Assembly (NCBI GenBank): GCA_965230485.1
Contig: CBDDLA010000001.1
Span: 3,596,001-3,660,000, forward strand
DNA: 64,000 nucleotides
Direction of reading: 5' to 3'
DNA from: Putridiphycobacter sp965230485
GTDB taxonomy: Bacteria > Bacteroidota > Bacteroidia > Flavobacteriales_D > Crocinitomicaceae
Part shown: in pieces, positions 8,350-16,704 of the stretch
How positions within the stretch are numbered: position 1 is the stretch's first letter
Layout of the letters: the number at the start of each line of letters is the position of its first letter
Position numbers and translations under genes: made by a program
Notes under the pieces: model-generated
The model's input: the letters and a program-made list of their open reading frames with translations, nothing else
Database searches by the model: none
Told to the model about the DNA's origin: nothing

Positions 8350-10212
8350 ATGAAAAATTTAAAAAGATTAGGTCTAGTCGTTTTCCTATTTGGAATTTTA
8401 CTTTTTACTGCTACTATCTTTCTTGGTAACTATAAGTTAAGTGATGACAAAATTCAGGCTTATTTCGAGCTAGAATCAGAAGATATTGAACTAGATAGCA
8501 ATGGTGTTAAGGTCAAAAATGCGGGAGATACTATAGCAGATAGTTTTATCAGAGCGGTTAAAGAATTTGAGTCGCGAAATAGTTTACCTTATTCAAATGT
8601 TTTTTCATTTAATGCAGCGCTGCCTAAAATTATTGGTTTGCATAATGATCATATTTCTGCGTCTCTTGTTGAAGTTGAAGGTATTTCTGAAAATGATATC
8701 AGTTTATTAATTAGCGAAGTATCTAAAGAAGGGAAAATCGATTACTCTGAAAATGTATTAAGAACAGTTTTTGCTAATGAAAGCAAAATAAAGTTATTAG
8801 TTGATAATACATCTTGGATGTATACCGACCAGAGAGAATATGATGATATTTCTAGCTTTGAAAAAACCTTATTACCAAAAGTTGAAGAACTCAATAAAAA
8901 TGTTGGTAAAAAATATCATGTTTCAACGGAAAGCTGGTCGTTACTCAACATCAATAAGGCAATGGTAACAAGTGGAGCTAAAAACTCAGTGTGGCTTTGG
9001 TTCTTTTTAACGTTTGGCTTAATGATAATTGGTTCGGTTGTATATAACTCCACGAACCTTAAGTTGCTAGGCCACGCTGGCATTAAAAATGATGGTATTT
9101 ATCATGAAAGTGCGACCAACCGCGGATGGGTTGCTTGGGTAGTGCTTCTTTTCTTGGTAGGATTTTATGTGGCTCTTTATTTTTACCCACAATATATTGC
9201 AAATCTTGTAATTTTAGTAGATCCAATCAGCCAAGGTTTAAGTGGCAATCCGGCTAGCCAATGGTTTTTATATGGTTTTATTTATTGTATTGCAATGTCG
9301 GTAATGGCTATTAGAATGTACATTAAGTACCGCCATAATAGATACCAAATTTTCAGAACAACTGTGGTTCTATTTTTTCAAATTGCATTTGCCTTTGTTA
9401 TTCCAGAAATATTGGTTAGGCTAAATATGCCATACTATGATTTTAAAAACGCATGGCCGCTTGACTATGATTTTTTCTTTGAATTTAATATCAACAACTT
9501 AATGGCTAATGGAACTTTAGGTTTGTTTATGTTAATTTGGGGAATTATTTTAACTGCAATAATAGTACCTGTAATGGTCTATTTTTTTGGTAAACGTTGG
9601 TATTGTTCTTGGGTTTGTGGATGTGGTGGCTTGGCTGAAACACTGGGGGACCCTTATCGTCAATTATCTAATAAAAAAATGTGGACATGGAAACTAGAGC
9701 GTTATTTAGTGCATGGCGTTTTAGTTTTTGCAATAGTGATGACAGCCATGGTGCTTTATACGTTTTTTACAGGCTCTGGAAGTTTATTAGGGGTCGATAC
9801 ATACTATATTTCAAAAAGTTATGGTTTCTTAATTGGGTCTATATTTTCAGGTGTTATAGGAACCGGATTCTACCCAATTTTTGGCAATAGAACCTGGTGT
9901 CGCTTTGGTTGTCCTTTAGCCGCTTATATGGGCTTGGTGCAAAGGTTCAAATCAAGATTCAGAATTACAACAAATGGAGGGCAATGTATTTCATGTGGGA
10001 ACTGTTCAACGTATTGTGAACAGGGCATTGACGTTCGAGCATATGCTCAGAAAGGCCAAAATATCGTAAGAGCATCATGTGTAGGCTGTGGAGTGTGCTC
10101 AGCAGTGTGTCCTAGAGGAGTTCTTAAATTGGAAAATGGGCCTGAAGAAGGACGTATAAAAACTGATAATCCAATTGTTTTTGGAAATGATGGTTTTACA
10201 ATTCAAGATTAA
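8350..10212 (+). CDS. NosR/NapH-like membrane iron-sulfur protein with periplasmic N-domain
   Basis: A 620-residue inner-membrane protein. One N-terminal helix (about 6-26) is followed by a ~180-residue exported domain with no recognised fold, then about six helices and a cytosolic C-terminal ferredoxin. The CX3C motifs of the NosR/NapH/CcoG group are visible: Cys419/423/425 and Cys517/521-Pro. The ferredoxin part has two complete CxxCxxCxxxC clusters (546/549/552/556 and 577/580/583/587), which should hold two [4Fe-4S] centres. Unlike NosR, no FMN-binding motif is seen in the exported domain. It probably moves electrons across or into the membrane, to or from quinone, with the FAD enzyme just upstream. 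Confidence 0.82.
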   Translation: MKNLKRLGLVVFLFGILLFTATIFLGNYKLSDDKIQAYFELESEDIELDSNGVKVKNAGDTIADSFIRAVKEFESRNSLPYSNVFSFNAALPKIIGLHNDHISASLVEVEGISENDISLLISEVSKEGKIDYSENVLRTVFANESKIKLLVDNTSWMYTDQREYDDISSFEKTLLPKVEELNKNVGKKYHVSTESWSLLNINKAMVTSGAKNSVWLWFFLTFGLMIIGSVVYNSTNLKLLGHAGIKNDGIYHESATNRGWVAWVVLLFLVGFYVALYFYPQYIANLVILVDPISQGLSGNPASQWFLYGFIYCIAMSVMAIRMYIKYRHNRYQIFRTTVVLFFQIAFAFVIPEILVRLNMPYYDFKNAWPLDYDFFFEFNINNLMANGTLGLFMLIWGIILTAIIVPVMVYFFGKRWYCSWVCGCGGLAETLGDPYRQLSNKKMWTWKLERYLVHGVLVFAIVMTAMVLYTFFTGSGSLLGVDTYYISKSYGFLIGSIFSGVIGTGFYPIFGNRTWCRFGCPLAAYMGLVQRFKSRFRITTNGGQCISCGNCSTYCEQGIDVRAYAQKGQNIVRASCVGCGVCSAVCPRGVLKLENGPEEGRIKTDNPIVFGNDGFTIQD

Positions 10213-10224
10213 TTTTTTAAGGGA

Positions 10225-10926
10225 ATGGTTTTAAAAAACATTGCTGTGATTATTCCAGCAGTTAATGAAGAAAGTTCCATAGGAAAAGTAATTAATGCTC
10301 TGCCAAAGGCATATATTATGAAAGTAGTTGTTGGTAATAACGGCTCGATTGATGATACAAAAAGTGTTGCTGAAAAAGCAGGAGCAATAGTGGTTGATGA
10401 GCCTAGAAAAGGATATGGTTGGGCCTGTTTAAAAGCAATGGAACACATTAGTTCCTGGTCTATTAAGCCTGAAATAATAGTATTTATAGATGGAGATTTT
10501 TCAGATTACCCTGAAGAACTGCCAAATGTTGTAGCTCCCATTTTGGAGGATAATATTGATCTGGTGATTGGTTCTAGGGCACTTGGAGAAAAAGTAAAGG
10601 GCTCTATGACAATTCCCCAGGTATTTGGAAATTGGCTTGCAACTAGATTAATGAGAGCGTTTTATGGTGTAAGGTATACTGACTTAGGTCCTTTCAGGGC
10701 CATTAAATACGCTAAATTACTTGAACTTAACATGTCTGATAAAACATATGGGTGGACAATTGAAATGCAGTTAAAAGCTGCAAATCGCAAAATGACTTAT
10801 ACTGAAGTACCAGTAAATTATAAAAAGCGGATTGGTATTTCTAAAGTTTCAGGAACCATAAAGGGAACTATTTTGGCTGGATATAAAATAATTGGTGCTA
10901 TTTTTAAATACAAGATTTCGAAATAG
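10225..10926 (+). CDS. Family 2 glycosyltransferase
   Basis: A 233-residue GT-A fold glycosyltransferase related to dolichyl/undecaprenyl-phosphate sugar transferases. The N-terminal VIIPAVNEE strand, the NGSIDDT loop, the EPRKGYG motif and the metal-binding FIDGDFSD (DxD) are present. There are no membrane helices at the C-terminus, unlike longer polyprenyl-phosphate mannosyl/glucosyl transferases. It probably transfers a nucleotide-activated sugar to a lipid carrier or glycan. It starts 12 nt after the Fe-S protein, which suggests shared transcription, but no functional link is evident. Confidence 0.85.
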   Translation: MVLKNIAVIIPAVNEESSIGKVINALPKAYIMKVVVGNNGSIDDTKSVAEKAGAIVVDEPRKGYGWACLKAMEHISSWSIKPEIIVFIDGDFSDYPEELPNVVAPILEDNIDLVIGSRALGEKVKGSMTIPQVFGNWLATRLMRAFYGVRYTDLGPFRAIKYAKLLELNMSDKTYGWTIEMQLKAANRKMTYTEVPVNYKKRIGISKVSGTIKGTILAGYKIIGAIFKYKISK

Positions 10927-11003
10927 GATCAACTTTGTATTTTTTTCTGCAAAAAATCAATGGAAGTTATTAACAATCGGACTCCTGTTTGATATAAAAA
11001 AAG

Positions 11004-11011
11004 TACCTTTG
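11004..11011 (+). promoter_or_regulatory. Candidate -7 element before parA
   Basis: TACCTTTG matches TAnnTTTG and lies 24 nt before the parA ATG. A convincing -33 element at normal spacing is missing, so the call is tentative. Confidence 0.33.
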
Positions 11012-11035
11012 ATCATTAACAATAAACCAAAGTCA

Positions 11036-11836
11036 ATGGCTAAAATTATTGCAATTACTAATCAAAAAGGAGGGGTTGGAAAAACTACTACTGCTATTAA
11101 TTTGGGAGCAAGTTTTGGTGTATTAGAATATAAAACTTTGATTGTTGATGCTGATCCGCAAGCCAACTCAACAAGTGGGACTGGTTTTGATCCCAGAGAA
11201 GTTAAAGCCAGTATTTATGACTGTCTGGTTGATGATGTTGATGTAAGGGATTTAATTATTGAAACAGAAAACCCTAATTTATCGATTTTGCCTGCACATA
11301 TTGATTTAGTTGGTGCAGAGTTAGAAATGATTAGTATGTCAAATCGAGAGCATAGATTAAAAATGGCTTTAGATCAGGTTAAAGATGAGTTCGATTTTAT
11401 TATTATTGATTGTTCTCCATCTTTAGGGCTTATAACCGTTAATGCATTGACTGCAGCTGATTCTGTTATTATTCCTGTTCAATGTGAGTACTTTGCGTTA
11501 GAAGGCTTAGGAAAACTACTAAATACAATAAAGATTATTCAGTCGCGCCTAAATCCAGAATTAGACATTGAAGGAATCGTACTAACACTTTATGATACAC
11601 GTTTAAGATTAGCAAATCAAGTAGTTGATGAAGTTAAAACGCATTTTCAAGAATTGGTTTTCAATACAATTATTCACAGAAATACGCGTTTAGGAGAGGC
11701 ACCTAGTTTTGGTGAAACCATTATTATGCATGACGCCACCTGCAAAGGAGCGATTAATTATTTAAATTTTGCAAGAGAAGTTTTGCAAAAAAATGATTTG
11801 ACTAAAATAAAGAATCGTGATAAACAAATTATTTGA
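11036..11836 (+). CDS. parA: Chromosome partitioning ATPase ParA/Soj
   Basis: A 266-residue Walker-type ATPase. The deviant Walker A motif KGGVGKTT is at 11-18, the switch region DADPQANST near 40, and the Walker B IIIDCSPS near 122. The open frame extends upstream to 10892 inside the glycosyltransferase gene, but the ATG at 11036 gives the standard ParA N-terminus (MAKIIAITNQ). It binds DNA non-specifically in the ATP form and positions ParB-bound origins. It overlaps parB by one base (TGATG), so the two are translationally coupled. Confidence 0.96.
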   Translation: MAKIIAITNQKGGVGKTTTAINLGASFGVLEYKTLIVDADPQANSTSGTGFDPREVKASIYDCLVDDVDVRDLIIETENPNLSILPAHIDLVGAELEMISMSNREHRLKMALDQVKDEFDFIIIDCSPSLGLITVNALTAADSVIIPVQCEYFALEGLGKLLNTIKIIQSRLNPELDIEGIVLTLYDTRLRLANQVVDEVKTHFQELVFNTIIHRNTRLGEAPSFGETIIMHDATCKGAINYLNFAREVLQKNDLTKIKNRDKQII

Positions 11837-12723
11837 TGACTAAGAAACGCGCGCTTGGAAAAGGACTCAGTGCATTATTAGAAAGTGCATCTACAGATAT
11901 TACTACTAATCACCAGTCAGTAAACGCTACTCAAACAGTAGGTGCCATTGCGTCTATTTCTATATCTCAAATTGAAGCAAACCCGTTTAATCCGAGATCT
12001 AATTTTGAAGAACAGGCCCTGGCAGAATTATGTGAGTCTATAAAAGAGCATGGCATTATTCAGCCACTAACAGTCCGTAAATTAGGTAGAGATAAATACC
12101 AATTAATTTCTGGGGAGCGGCGCTTTAGAGCTTCTCATTTAGCTAATTTAACTGAGGTTCCTTGTTATATAAGAATTGCTAATGATTCTACTATGCTAGA
12201 GATGGCGTTAGTCGAAAATATTCAAAGGGAAGACTTAAATGCCATTGAAGTTGCCTTATCTTATCAGAGGTTAATAGATGAATGTGACTTTACGCAAGAT
12301 GGTTTAGGTAAAAAGTTAGGAAAGAGTCGTTCTAATGTGACGAATTATCTTCGATTACTTAAATTACCAATAAAGGTTCAAATTGGTGTGCGTGAAGGGC
12401 TCATTTCCATGGGGCATGCAAGAGCATTGGTTTCAGCAGGAGATGAAAAAAAACAAGAAGACTTGTTTACAAGAATCCTTACAGATCAATTATCAGTTCG
12501 TGATCTAGAAAAGCTAATTAAAGGTAAACCCTTAAAGTCAGTAAATAAAAACAAAGAAGAATTCGAATTTTCAACAACAGTGCAAGCTTCACAGCAGTAT
12601 TTGGCTGAAAAGATTAATTCAAAGGTTAGTATTAAAGCTAGTCAGTCAGGGTCAGGAAAATTATTGATTGATTTCAAATCTCAAAAAGAACTTGAAAAGA
12701 TTTTGGAACTACTGAATGATTAG
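11836..12723 (+). CDS. parB: Chromosome partitioning protein ParB/Spo0J
   Basis: A 295-residue ParB. The N-terminus KRALGKGLSALL is the typical ParA-interaction segment. The nuclease-like CTP-binding domain shows NPFNPR, GERRFRA and ENIQRED, followed by a helix-turn-helix (LGKKLGKSRSNVTNYL) that reads parS, and a C-terminal dimerisation part. An in-frame TTG lies one codon upstream, but the ATG overlapping the parA stop is preferred. No parS-like palindrome (GTTTCACGTGAAAC type) was seen in this window. The end overlaps the DUF5683 gene by 8 nt. Confidence 0.95.
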   Translation: MTKKRALGKGLSALLESASTDITTNHQSVNATQTVGAIASISISQIEANPFNPRSNFEEQALAELCESIKEHGIIQPLTVRKLGRDKYQLISGERRFRASHLANLTEVPCYIRIANDSTMLEMALVENIQREDLNAIEVALSYQRLIDECDFTQDGLGKKLGKSRSNVTNYLRLLKLPIKVQIGVREGLISMGHARALVSAGDEKKQEDLFTRILTDQLSVRDLEKLIKGKPLKSVNKNKEEFEFSTTVQASQQYLAEKINSKVSIKASQSGSGKLLIDFKSQKELEKILELLND

Positions 12724-13288
12724 AGTTTTAAAAATAAGAAACACCATAACTATTTTACTTTTAGGACTTAGTTTTAGCTTGTTTTCCCAAACTGATTCCG
12801 CATATATACATTCGCGTAAAAAAGCAGCAATACTATCAGCTTCCTTTCCTGGCCTGGGTCAATTTTACAATGAGTTTGGTCATAGAAAAGTTCAAGGTAG
12901 AAAAAACATTTCTTGGTGGAGGGCACCAATTTTTCTTGGAGGTCTTGCCTATACCGCATATTTTGGTTACGTCAATGCAGATTCAGCAAGAATTTATCGT
13001 GAAGAATGGGAGTTTAAGGATGCAGCAGGGGATGAGTCTGTATTTCTTTACCCAAAGTTTGAAGGATTTTCAAAATCAGACCTACAACAAGGTTTCCAAT
13101 TGCGAGTTAGAAATAGGGATTATGCCATAGCTGGTTTTGCACTAATTTATGCACTTAACGTAATTGACGCTTTTGTTGACGCGCATTTTGTAACATTTGA
13201 TGTGACAGATGATTTATCGTTAAGCTTCAAACCCAAATATTACGGCACTAAAGAATTGGGTGGCTCACTAATATTGAGCTTTAAATAG
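12716..13288 (+). CDS. DUF5683 family membrane-associated protein
   Basis: A 190-residue protein with an N-terminal signal/anchor (about 8-25). The AAILSASFPGLGQFYN segment (about 38-53) and following hydrophobic stretches are characteristic of DUF5683. This family is commonly encoded directly after parB in Bacteroidetes, and the 8-nt overlap with parB here fits that arrangement. Function is not established; the location suggests an envelope role tied to segregation or division, which is only inference. A bidirectional terminator follows 20 nt after the stop. Confidence 0.8.
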   Translation: MIRVLKIRNTITILLLGLSFSLFSQTDSAYIHSRKKAAILSASFPGLGQFYNEFGHRKVQGRKNISWWRAPIFLGGLAYTAYFGYVNADSARIYREEWEFKDAAGDESVFLYPKFEGFSKSDLQQGFQLRVRNRDYAIAGFALIYALNVIDAFVDAHFVTFDVTDDLSLSFKPKYYGTKELGGSLILSFK

Positions 13289-13308
13289 TAATCTTTACAA
13301 AAAATGAT

Positions 13309-13344
13309 AAAAAAAGCCATTCTCAATTGAGAATGGCTTTTTTG
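13309..13344. terminator. Bidirectional terminator between DUF5683 and yceI genes
   Basis: A long perfect stem (AAAGCCATTCTC / GAGAATGGCTTT, loop AATT) is flanked by an A run on the left and a T run on the right, so it can end transcription from both converging genes. Confidence 0.9.
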
Positions 13345-13368
13345 AAATGATGATGATATAAAGTTAGT

Positions 13369-14031
13369 TTAGTTAGTAACTTTTACGTTAATAATAAAGC
13401 CTACTTCATTAGCAATAAGATAATCAGTTGGAACACCTTCGCTACCTTCAACATTGTAATTCATTCCCCACATGGTTCTATCAATGGCAAATTTTTCTGA
13501 AGATATTATGACTTCATTTTCCTCAACATTTACATTTGCATTGAAGCTGATACTTTTTGTTGAATCTAGAATAGTTAGATTTCCTGTAACCACTGAATTA
13601 AAATCTCCTTCTGAGGCTGCTTCTATACCAGCCAATTCAAATTTAGCGGTAGGATTAACTTCAGTATTGAAGAAATCTGCACTTAATAAGTGACCAGTTA
13701 GCTTGTCCGTTTGCTCTTGATCGTCTTCAAAGTTTAAAACGCTTAGAGAATTCATATCAACAACAACTGTTGCATTCTCAATGTTATCACCGTTTACAGC
13801 AACCTCAGCTGATTGTAACATTATTTTTCCAAACCTTGGAGCTGCTCCACCAAGGTGTGAGGCAAACCATTCTATTTGAGTTCCTTCAGCAATATTAGAT
13901 AATTTAACTGTTTCAGCGGTTTCATTATTTTCAATTGCTACTGCATCATTAGCTTCTACTTCTTTTCCATTATCAGTACAAGCAGTGAAAATTAGGCCCA
14001 ATGCTAAGGCCGATAAAATTACTTTTTTCAT
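13369..14031 (-). CDS. YceI family lipoprotein
   Basis: A 220-residue protein. The start at 14031 gives a clean lipoprotein signal (LGLIFTAC, Cys at 17); an upstream in-frame start would add 20 residues that ruin it. After an acidic linker comes the YceI fold, a lipocalin-like beta-barrel that binds isoprenoid/polyprenoid chains: the segment TQIEWFASHLGG is the family's N-terminal strand, and DRTMWGMNYN lies near the C-terminus. It is probably periplasmic and membrane-anchored. The family is linked to stress tolerance and quinone/isoprenoid handling; the ligand here is unknown. Confidence 0.88.
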   Translation of the reverse strand: MKKVILSALALGLIFTACTDNGKEVEANDAVAIENNETAETVKLSNIAEGTQIEWFASHLGGAAPRFGKIMLQSAEVAVNGDNIENATVVVDMNSLSVLNFEDDQEQTDKLTGHLLSADFFNTEVNPTAKFELAGIEAASEGDFNSVVTGNLTILDSTKSISFNANVNVEENEVIISSEKFAIDRTMWGMNYNVEGSEGVPTDYLIANEVGFIINVKVTN

Positions 14032-14059
14032 TGAGTTTTTTTTTATTTTATTTTGAGAG

Positions 14060-14067
14060 CAAATATA
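14060..14067 (-). promoter_or_regulatory. -7 element (TATATTTG) before the yceI-like gene
   Basis: The minus strand reads TATATTTG, a perfect TAnnTTTG match 29 nt upstream of the ATG at 14031. It lies upstream of the preferred start and supports it. No clear -33 element. Confidence 0.42.
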
Positions 14068-14360
14068 GAGTTGTGACCTGATATAAATCACTGTTTTAAA
14101 TAATATGTGCTATTAATGAACACTTTCTTAACATAAGTTAACGGCGATTGTTCTTAAGTCCTAACATGATTTTTCACGATATTTTACAGTATGAAAGGTC
14201 TTAGGTCTAATTTCTGTAGACATATCCTTAAATTGGTTCACCCATTCGGATGAAATTGAGCTATTTCATGCTCAAATAAGTAAGTTTACTATCATTTGCT
14301 CAAAAAAATCAATAAAATTGTAGTGTGCAACGAAGCACGAATTGGAAAAGAAAAAAAGAA
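14068..14360. other. AT-rich divergent intergenic region
   Basis: About 290 bp upstream of the yceI-like promoter and before the tandem lipoproteins. I see no ORF, tRNA, long inverted repeat or well-spaced promoter pair here. The tandem lipoprotein genes must be transcribed from it or from a weak promoter that I cannot pin down. Confidence 0.5.
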
Positions 14361-14921
14361 ATGAAGACAACAAAAGTAGTTTTAATGTTATTAGTATTAA
14401 GTTTCTTCTTTACCGCCTGTAAAAAAGAGGAGGAAAAAGAGGAAGAGCAAAAAGAGCAAGAGCCTGCCATGACTAAATTAACTGAATTGCCTGATGGCGA
14501 TCAAACCATTAAAGGAAACCTTTCAAGTGGTGAAATTTTAAATGATTTGTCATGGGCGTGGAATAGCTCAATGGCTTGTTTTGTAGAACCTGGAAAATCT
14601 TGGTTTGAAGGAAATCATGTTTTCTATCAAATTGACCTACCAACCCAATCTACAATCGATATCTATTTGAATGCGACAAATTCTTCAGATGATATAGCAG
14701 TTTATGCATATTCTAAAGGAGCAGGGAGTAAAGTTATTCCACCAGATGTTACCTCGTCAGTTTCATGTGAAGCAGCTCCGTCAAATTCTACCCCAATTAC
14801 AGGAGAAAAGAAGATATCTTTAAATGCAACAACTAACCCTTATTCAATCATAATTGGTGTAGCAGGATCTAAAGGATTGACATCAGGAGAGTTTACTTTG
14901 ACCATTGATGTTGAAAGTTAG
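14361..14921 (+). CDS. PPC-like beta-domain lipoprotein, copy 1 of a tandem pair
   Basis: A 186-residue lipoprotein. The ATG at 14361 gives a signal peptide ending in a lipobox (FFFTAC); an upstream GTG would add 12 basic residues. A Glu/Lys-rich linker follows, then a ~140-residue beta-rich domain. The FYQIDLPTQSTIDIYL and PYSIIIGVAG strands resemble the bacterial pre-peptidase C-terminal (PPC) fold. Two conserved cysteines (MACFVE and VSCEA) may form a disulfide. The next gene encodes a clear paralogue with the same order of motifs. No enzyme domain is attached, which is unusual for PPC-like modules. Function unknown. Confidence 0.78.
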   Translation: MKTTKVVLMLLVLSFFFTACKKEEEKEEEQKEQEPAMTKLTELPDGDQTIKGNLSSGEILNDLSWAWNSSMACFVEPGKSWFEGNHVFYQIDLPTQSTIDIYLNATNSSDDIAVYAYSKGAGSKVIPPDVTSSVSCEAAPSNSTPITGEKKISLNATTNPYSIIIGVAGSKGLTSGEFTLTIDVES

Positions 14922-14966
14922 AGTAATTAATTACTGAGGAAATTTTAATCTACCAAAAAAAATAAA

Positions 14967-15497
14967 ATGAAAGTATCTAAAATTATTTTAATGTTAATGC
15001 TGTTTAGTGTTTGTTTTACAGCGTGTAAAAAGAATAAATTAAAGGACCGATTAACTGAATTATCTTATGGTGATCAAACCCTTAAGGGTAATTTATCTGA
15101 TGGAGAAATTGTAGACGATTTATCTTGGGCTTGGAGTAGCAATATGGCCTGTTTTGTTGAGACGGTAAAAGACCAATATGAAGGGAATCATAAATTTTTT
15201 AAAATTGAAATACCAGAAAATTCTACAATTACTATTTATATGACACCAACTAATTCAAGTGCAGAAATGGCATTATATGGTTATTCTAAAGCCGCTGGAG
15301 ATGAGACACTTCCTCCTGATGTTAGTTCAAGCGTATCTTGTGAGGCATCACCATCTAATAGTAATGGTGCTAAAACAGGCGAGCAAGAAATATTTTTTAA
15401 CGCCATTAATAATCCATATGCAGTAATTTTTGGAGTTGCTGGACCAGATGGTGTCACTACAGGAGAATTTGAAATACGAGTAGACGTTGAAAACTAG
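14967..15497 (+). CDS. PPC-like beta-domain lipoprotein, copy 2 of a tandem pair
   Basis: A 176-residue lipoprotein with lipobox VCFTAC. It shares with its upstream neighbour the block LTEL-x2-GDQT-x-KGNLS-x-GE, the DLSWAW motif, the MACFVE cysteine, the SSVSCEA cysteine and the closing TGEF strand. The spacing between genes is 45 nt, so they are probably one transcript ending at the terminator at 15518. The acidic linker of copy 1 is almost absent here. The pair arose by tandem duplication followed by considerable divergence. Function unknown. Confidence 0.78.
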   Translation: MKVSKIILMLMLFSVCFTACKKNKLKDRLTELSYGDQTLKGNLSDGEIVDDLSWAWSSNMACFVETVKDQYEGNHKFFKIEIPENSTITIYMTPTNSSAEMALYGYSKAAGDETLPPDVSSSVSCEASPSNSNGAKTGEQEIFFNAINNPYAVIFGVAGPDGVTTGEFEIRVDVEN

Positions 15498-15517
15498 TCT
15501 TCTTTTTTTGATTCATA

Positions 15518-15549
15518 AAGCCCAGTACTAAGTGTTCTGGGCTTTTTTT
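15518..15549 (+). terminator. Rho-independent terminator after the lipoprotein pair
   Basis: Stem AAGCCCAG / CTGGGCTT with an 11-nt loop, followed by a T run. It starts 21 nt after the stop. Confidence 0.88.
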
Positions 15550-15597
15550 ATAAGATAATATTTTACAAAATTCAATGTATCTTTATCAAAAAAAGTC

Positions 15598-16704
15598 ATG
15601 TTATCATTTTGGGAAAAAAAATCATTCACCGAATATGATATTGCTATAATTGGTTCAGGAATCACAGGACTATCTACTGCTATTGAGCTGAAGGCAAAAC
15701 GTCCAAATGCAAGGATCATTGTTTTGGAAAAAGGTGTTCTTCCTACTGGCGCAAGTACTAAAAATGCAGGGTTTGCATGTGTTGGTAGTTTAACAGAAAT
15801 AATGGATGATTTAAACCACCTTTCACCACAAGAAGTATTTAATCTTGTGGAAATGAGACACAAAGGATTGTTGCTGCTTCGAGATCGGTTAGGGGATAAG
15901 GCAATTGATTATCAGGAGTTAGGGAGCTATGAATTGTGCTTTAATGAGGACAATTATTTTCCTAAAATTGAAATGGTCAATGACCTATTGTTTCCGATTT
16001 TTAAGAGAGATGTATTTTCAATGTCCAACAAAAAATTTGGTTTTAGTCCGTCCGTAAAAAACATGATAGAAAGTTCTGTTGAGGGTCAGATTGATACTGG
16101 AAAAATGATGATTTCACTTTTAGAACTTGCCAGAGAAAATGGAATAGAAGTGAAAACAGGCTATTGTGTAGATAGCATTCAATCAAATGGTGATTGTATT
16201 GAAATTACACATTATGCCCTGCCATTAAAAGCAAAACAAGTTTGCGTTTGTACAAATGCATTTTCAAAATCATTGGTTCAAGATATTAATCTTAGTCCAG
16301 GTAGAGGACAGGTGCTTATTACTCAGTCAATTCCAAATTTACCTTTTAAAGGGGTTTTTCATTTTTCAGAAGGTTACTATTATTTTAGAACAATTGGAAA
16401 CAGGGTTTTATTTGGAGGAGGTCGGCAACTTGATTTCAAAACCGAAACTACTACAAGTTTCTCGATTAATAACTCCATTCAAAAGGATTTAGAGGATAAG
16501 CTACGTCACATTATTTTACCTAATACTAAATTCAATATCGAACAGCGTTGGTCTGGAATTATGGCGTTTGGTGAAACAAAAGAGCCTATTGTTGAGCAGA
16601 TTGAACCAGGTATTTTTGCTGCAGTTCGGCTAGGAGGTATGGGAATTGCTATTGGGAGCAAGGTCGGAGAATTACTTGCAAACCTAGTATTAGAGCATAC
16701 TTAA
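15598..16704 (+). CDS. DadA/DAO-family FAD-dependent oxidoreductase
   Basis: A 368-residue flavoprotein of the D-amino acid oxidase/glycine oxidase group. The FAD-binding GSGITGLS lies at about 20-27, the acidic end of beta2 follows in VLEKG, and ASTKNAGFACVG is the usual second motif in which FAD contacts occur. The C-terminal WSGIMAFGETKEP and GGMGIAIG segments bind the pyrophosphate/flavin. Likely substrates are secondary or D-amino acids. Cytosolic, no signal peptide. It converges with menC and overlaps its 3' end by 4 bp, so the two messages are antisense at their ends. Confidence 0.85.
   Translation: MLSFWEKKSFTEYDIAIIGSGITGLSTAIELKAKRPNARIIVLEKGVLPTGASTKNAGFACVGSLTEIMDDLNHLSPQEVFNLVEMRHKGLLLLRDRLGDKAIDYQELGSYELCFNEDNYFPKIEMVNDLLFPIFKRDVFSMSNKKFGFSPSVKNMIESSVEGQIDTGKMMISLLELARENGIEVKTGYCVDSIQSNGDCIEITHYALPLKAKQVCVCTNAFSKSLVQDINLSPGRGQVLITQSIPNLPFKGVFHFSEGYYYFRTIGNRVLFGGGRQLDFKTETTTSFSINNSIQKDLEDKLRHIILPNTKFNIEQRWSGIMAFGETKEPIVEQIEPGIFAAVRLGGMGIAIGSKVGELLANLVLEHT

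Noticed and set aside
10892..11035. Upstream extension of parA into the glycosyltransferase gene
   Set aside because: The ATG at 11036 gives the standard ParA N-terminus; the extension has no family similarity and overlaps another gene.
11036..13300. parS site near parAB
   Set aside because: No palindrome like GTTTCACGTGAAAC was found; parS may lie outside the window.
16701..16704. Overlap of the DadA-like and menC 3' ends as a regulatory antisense arrangement
   Set aside because: A four-base overlap of convergent stops is common in compact genomes and needs no special role.
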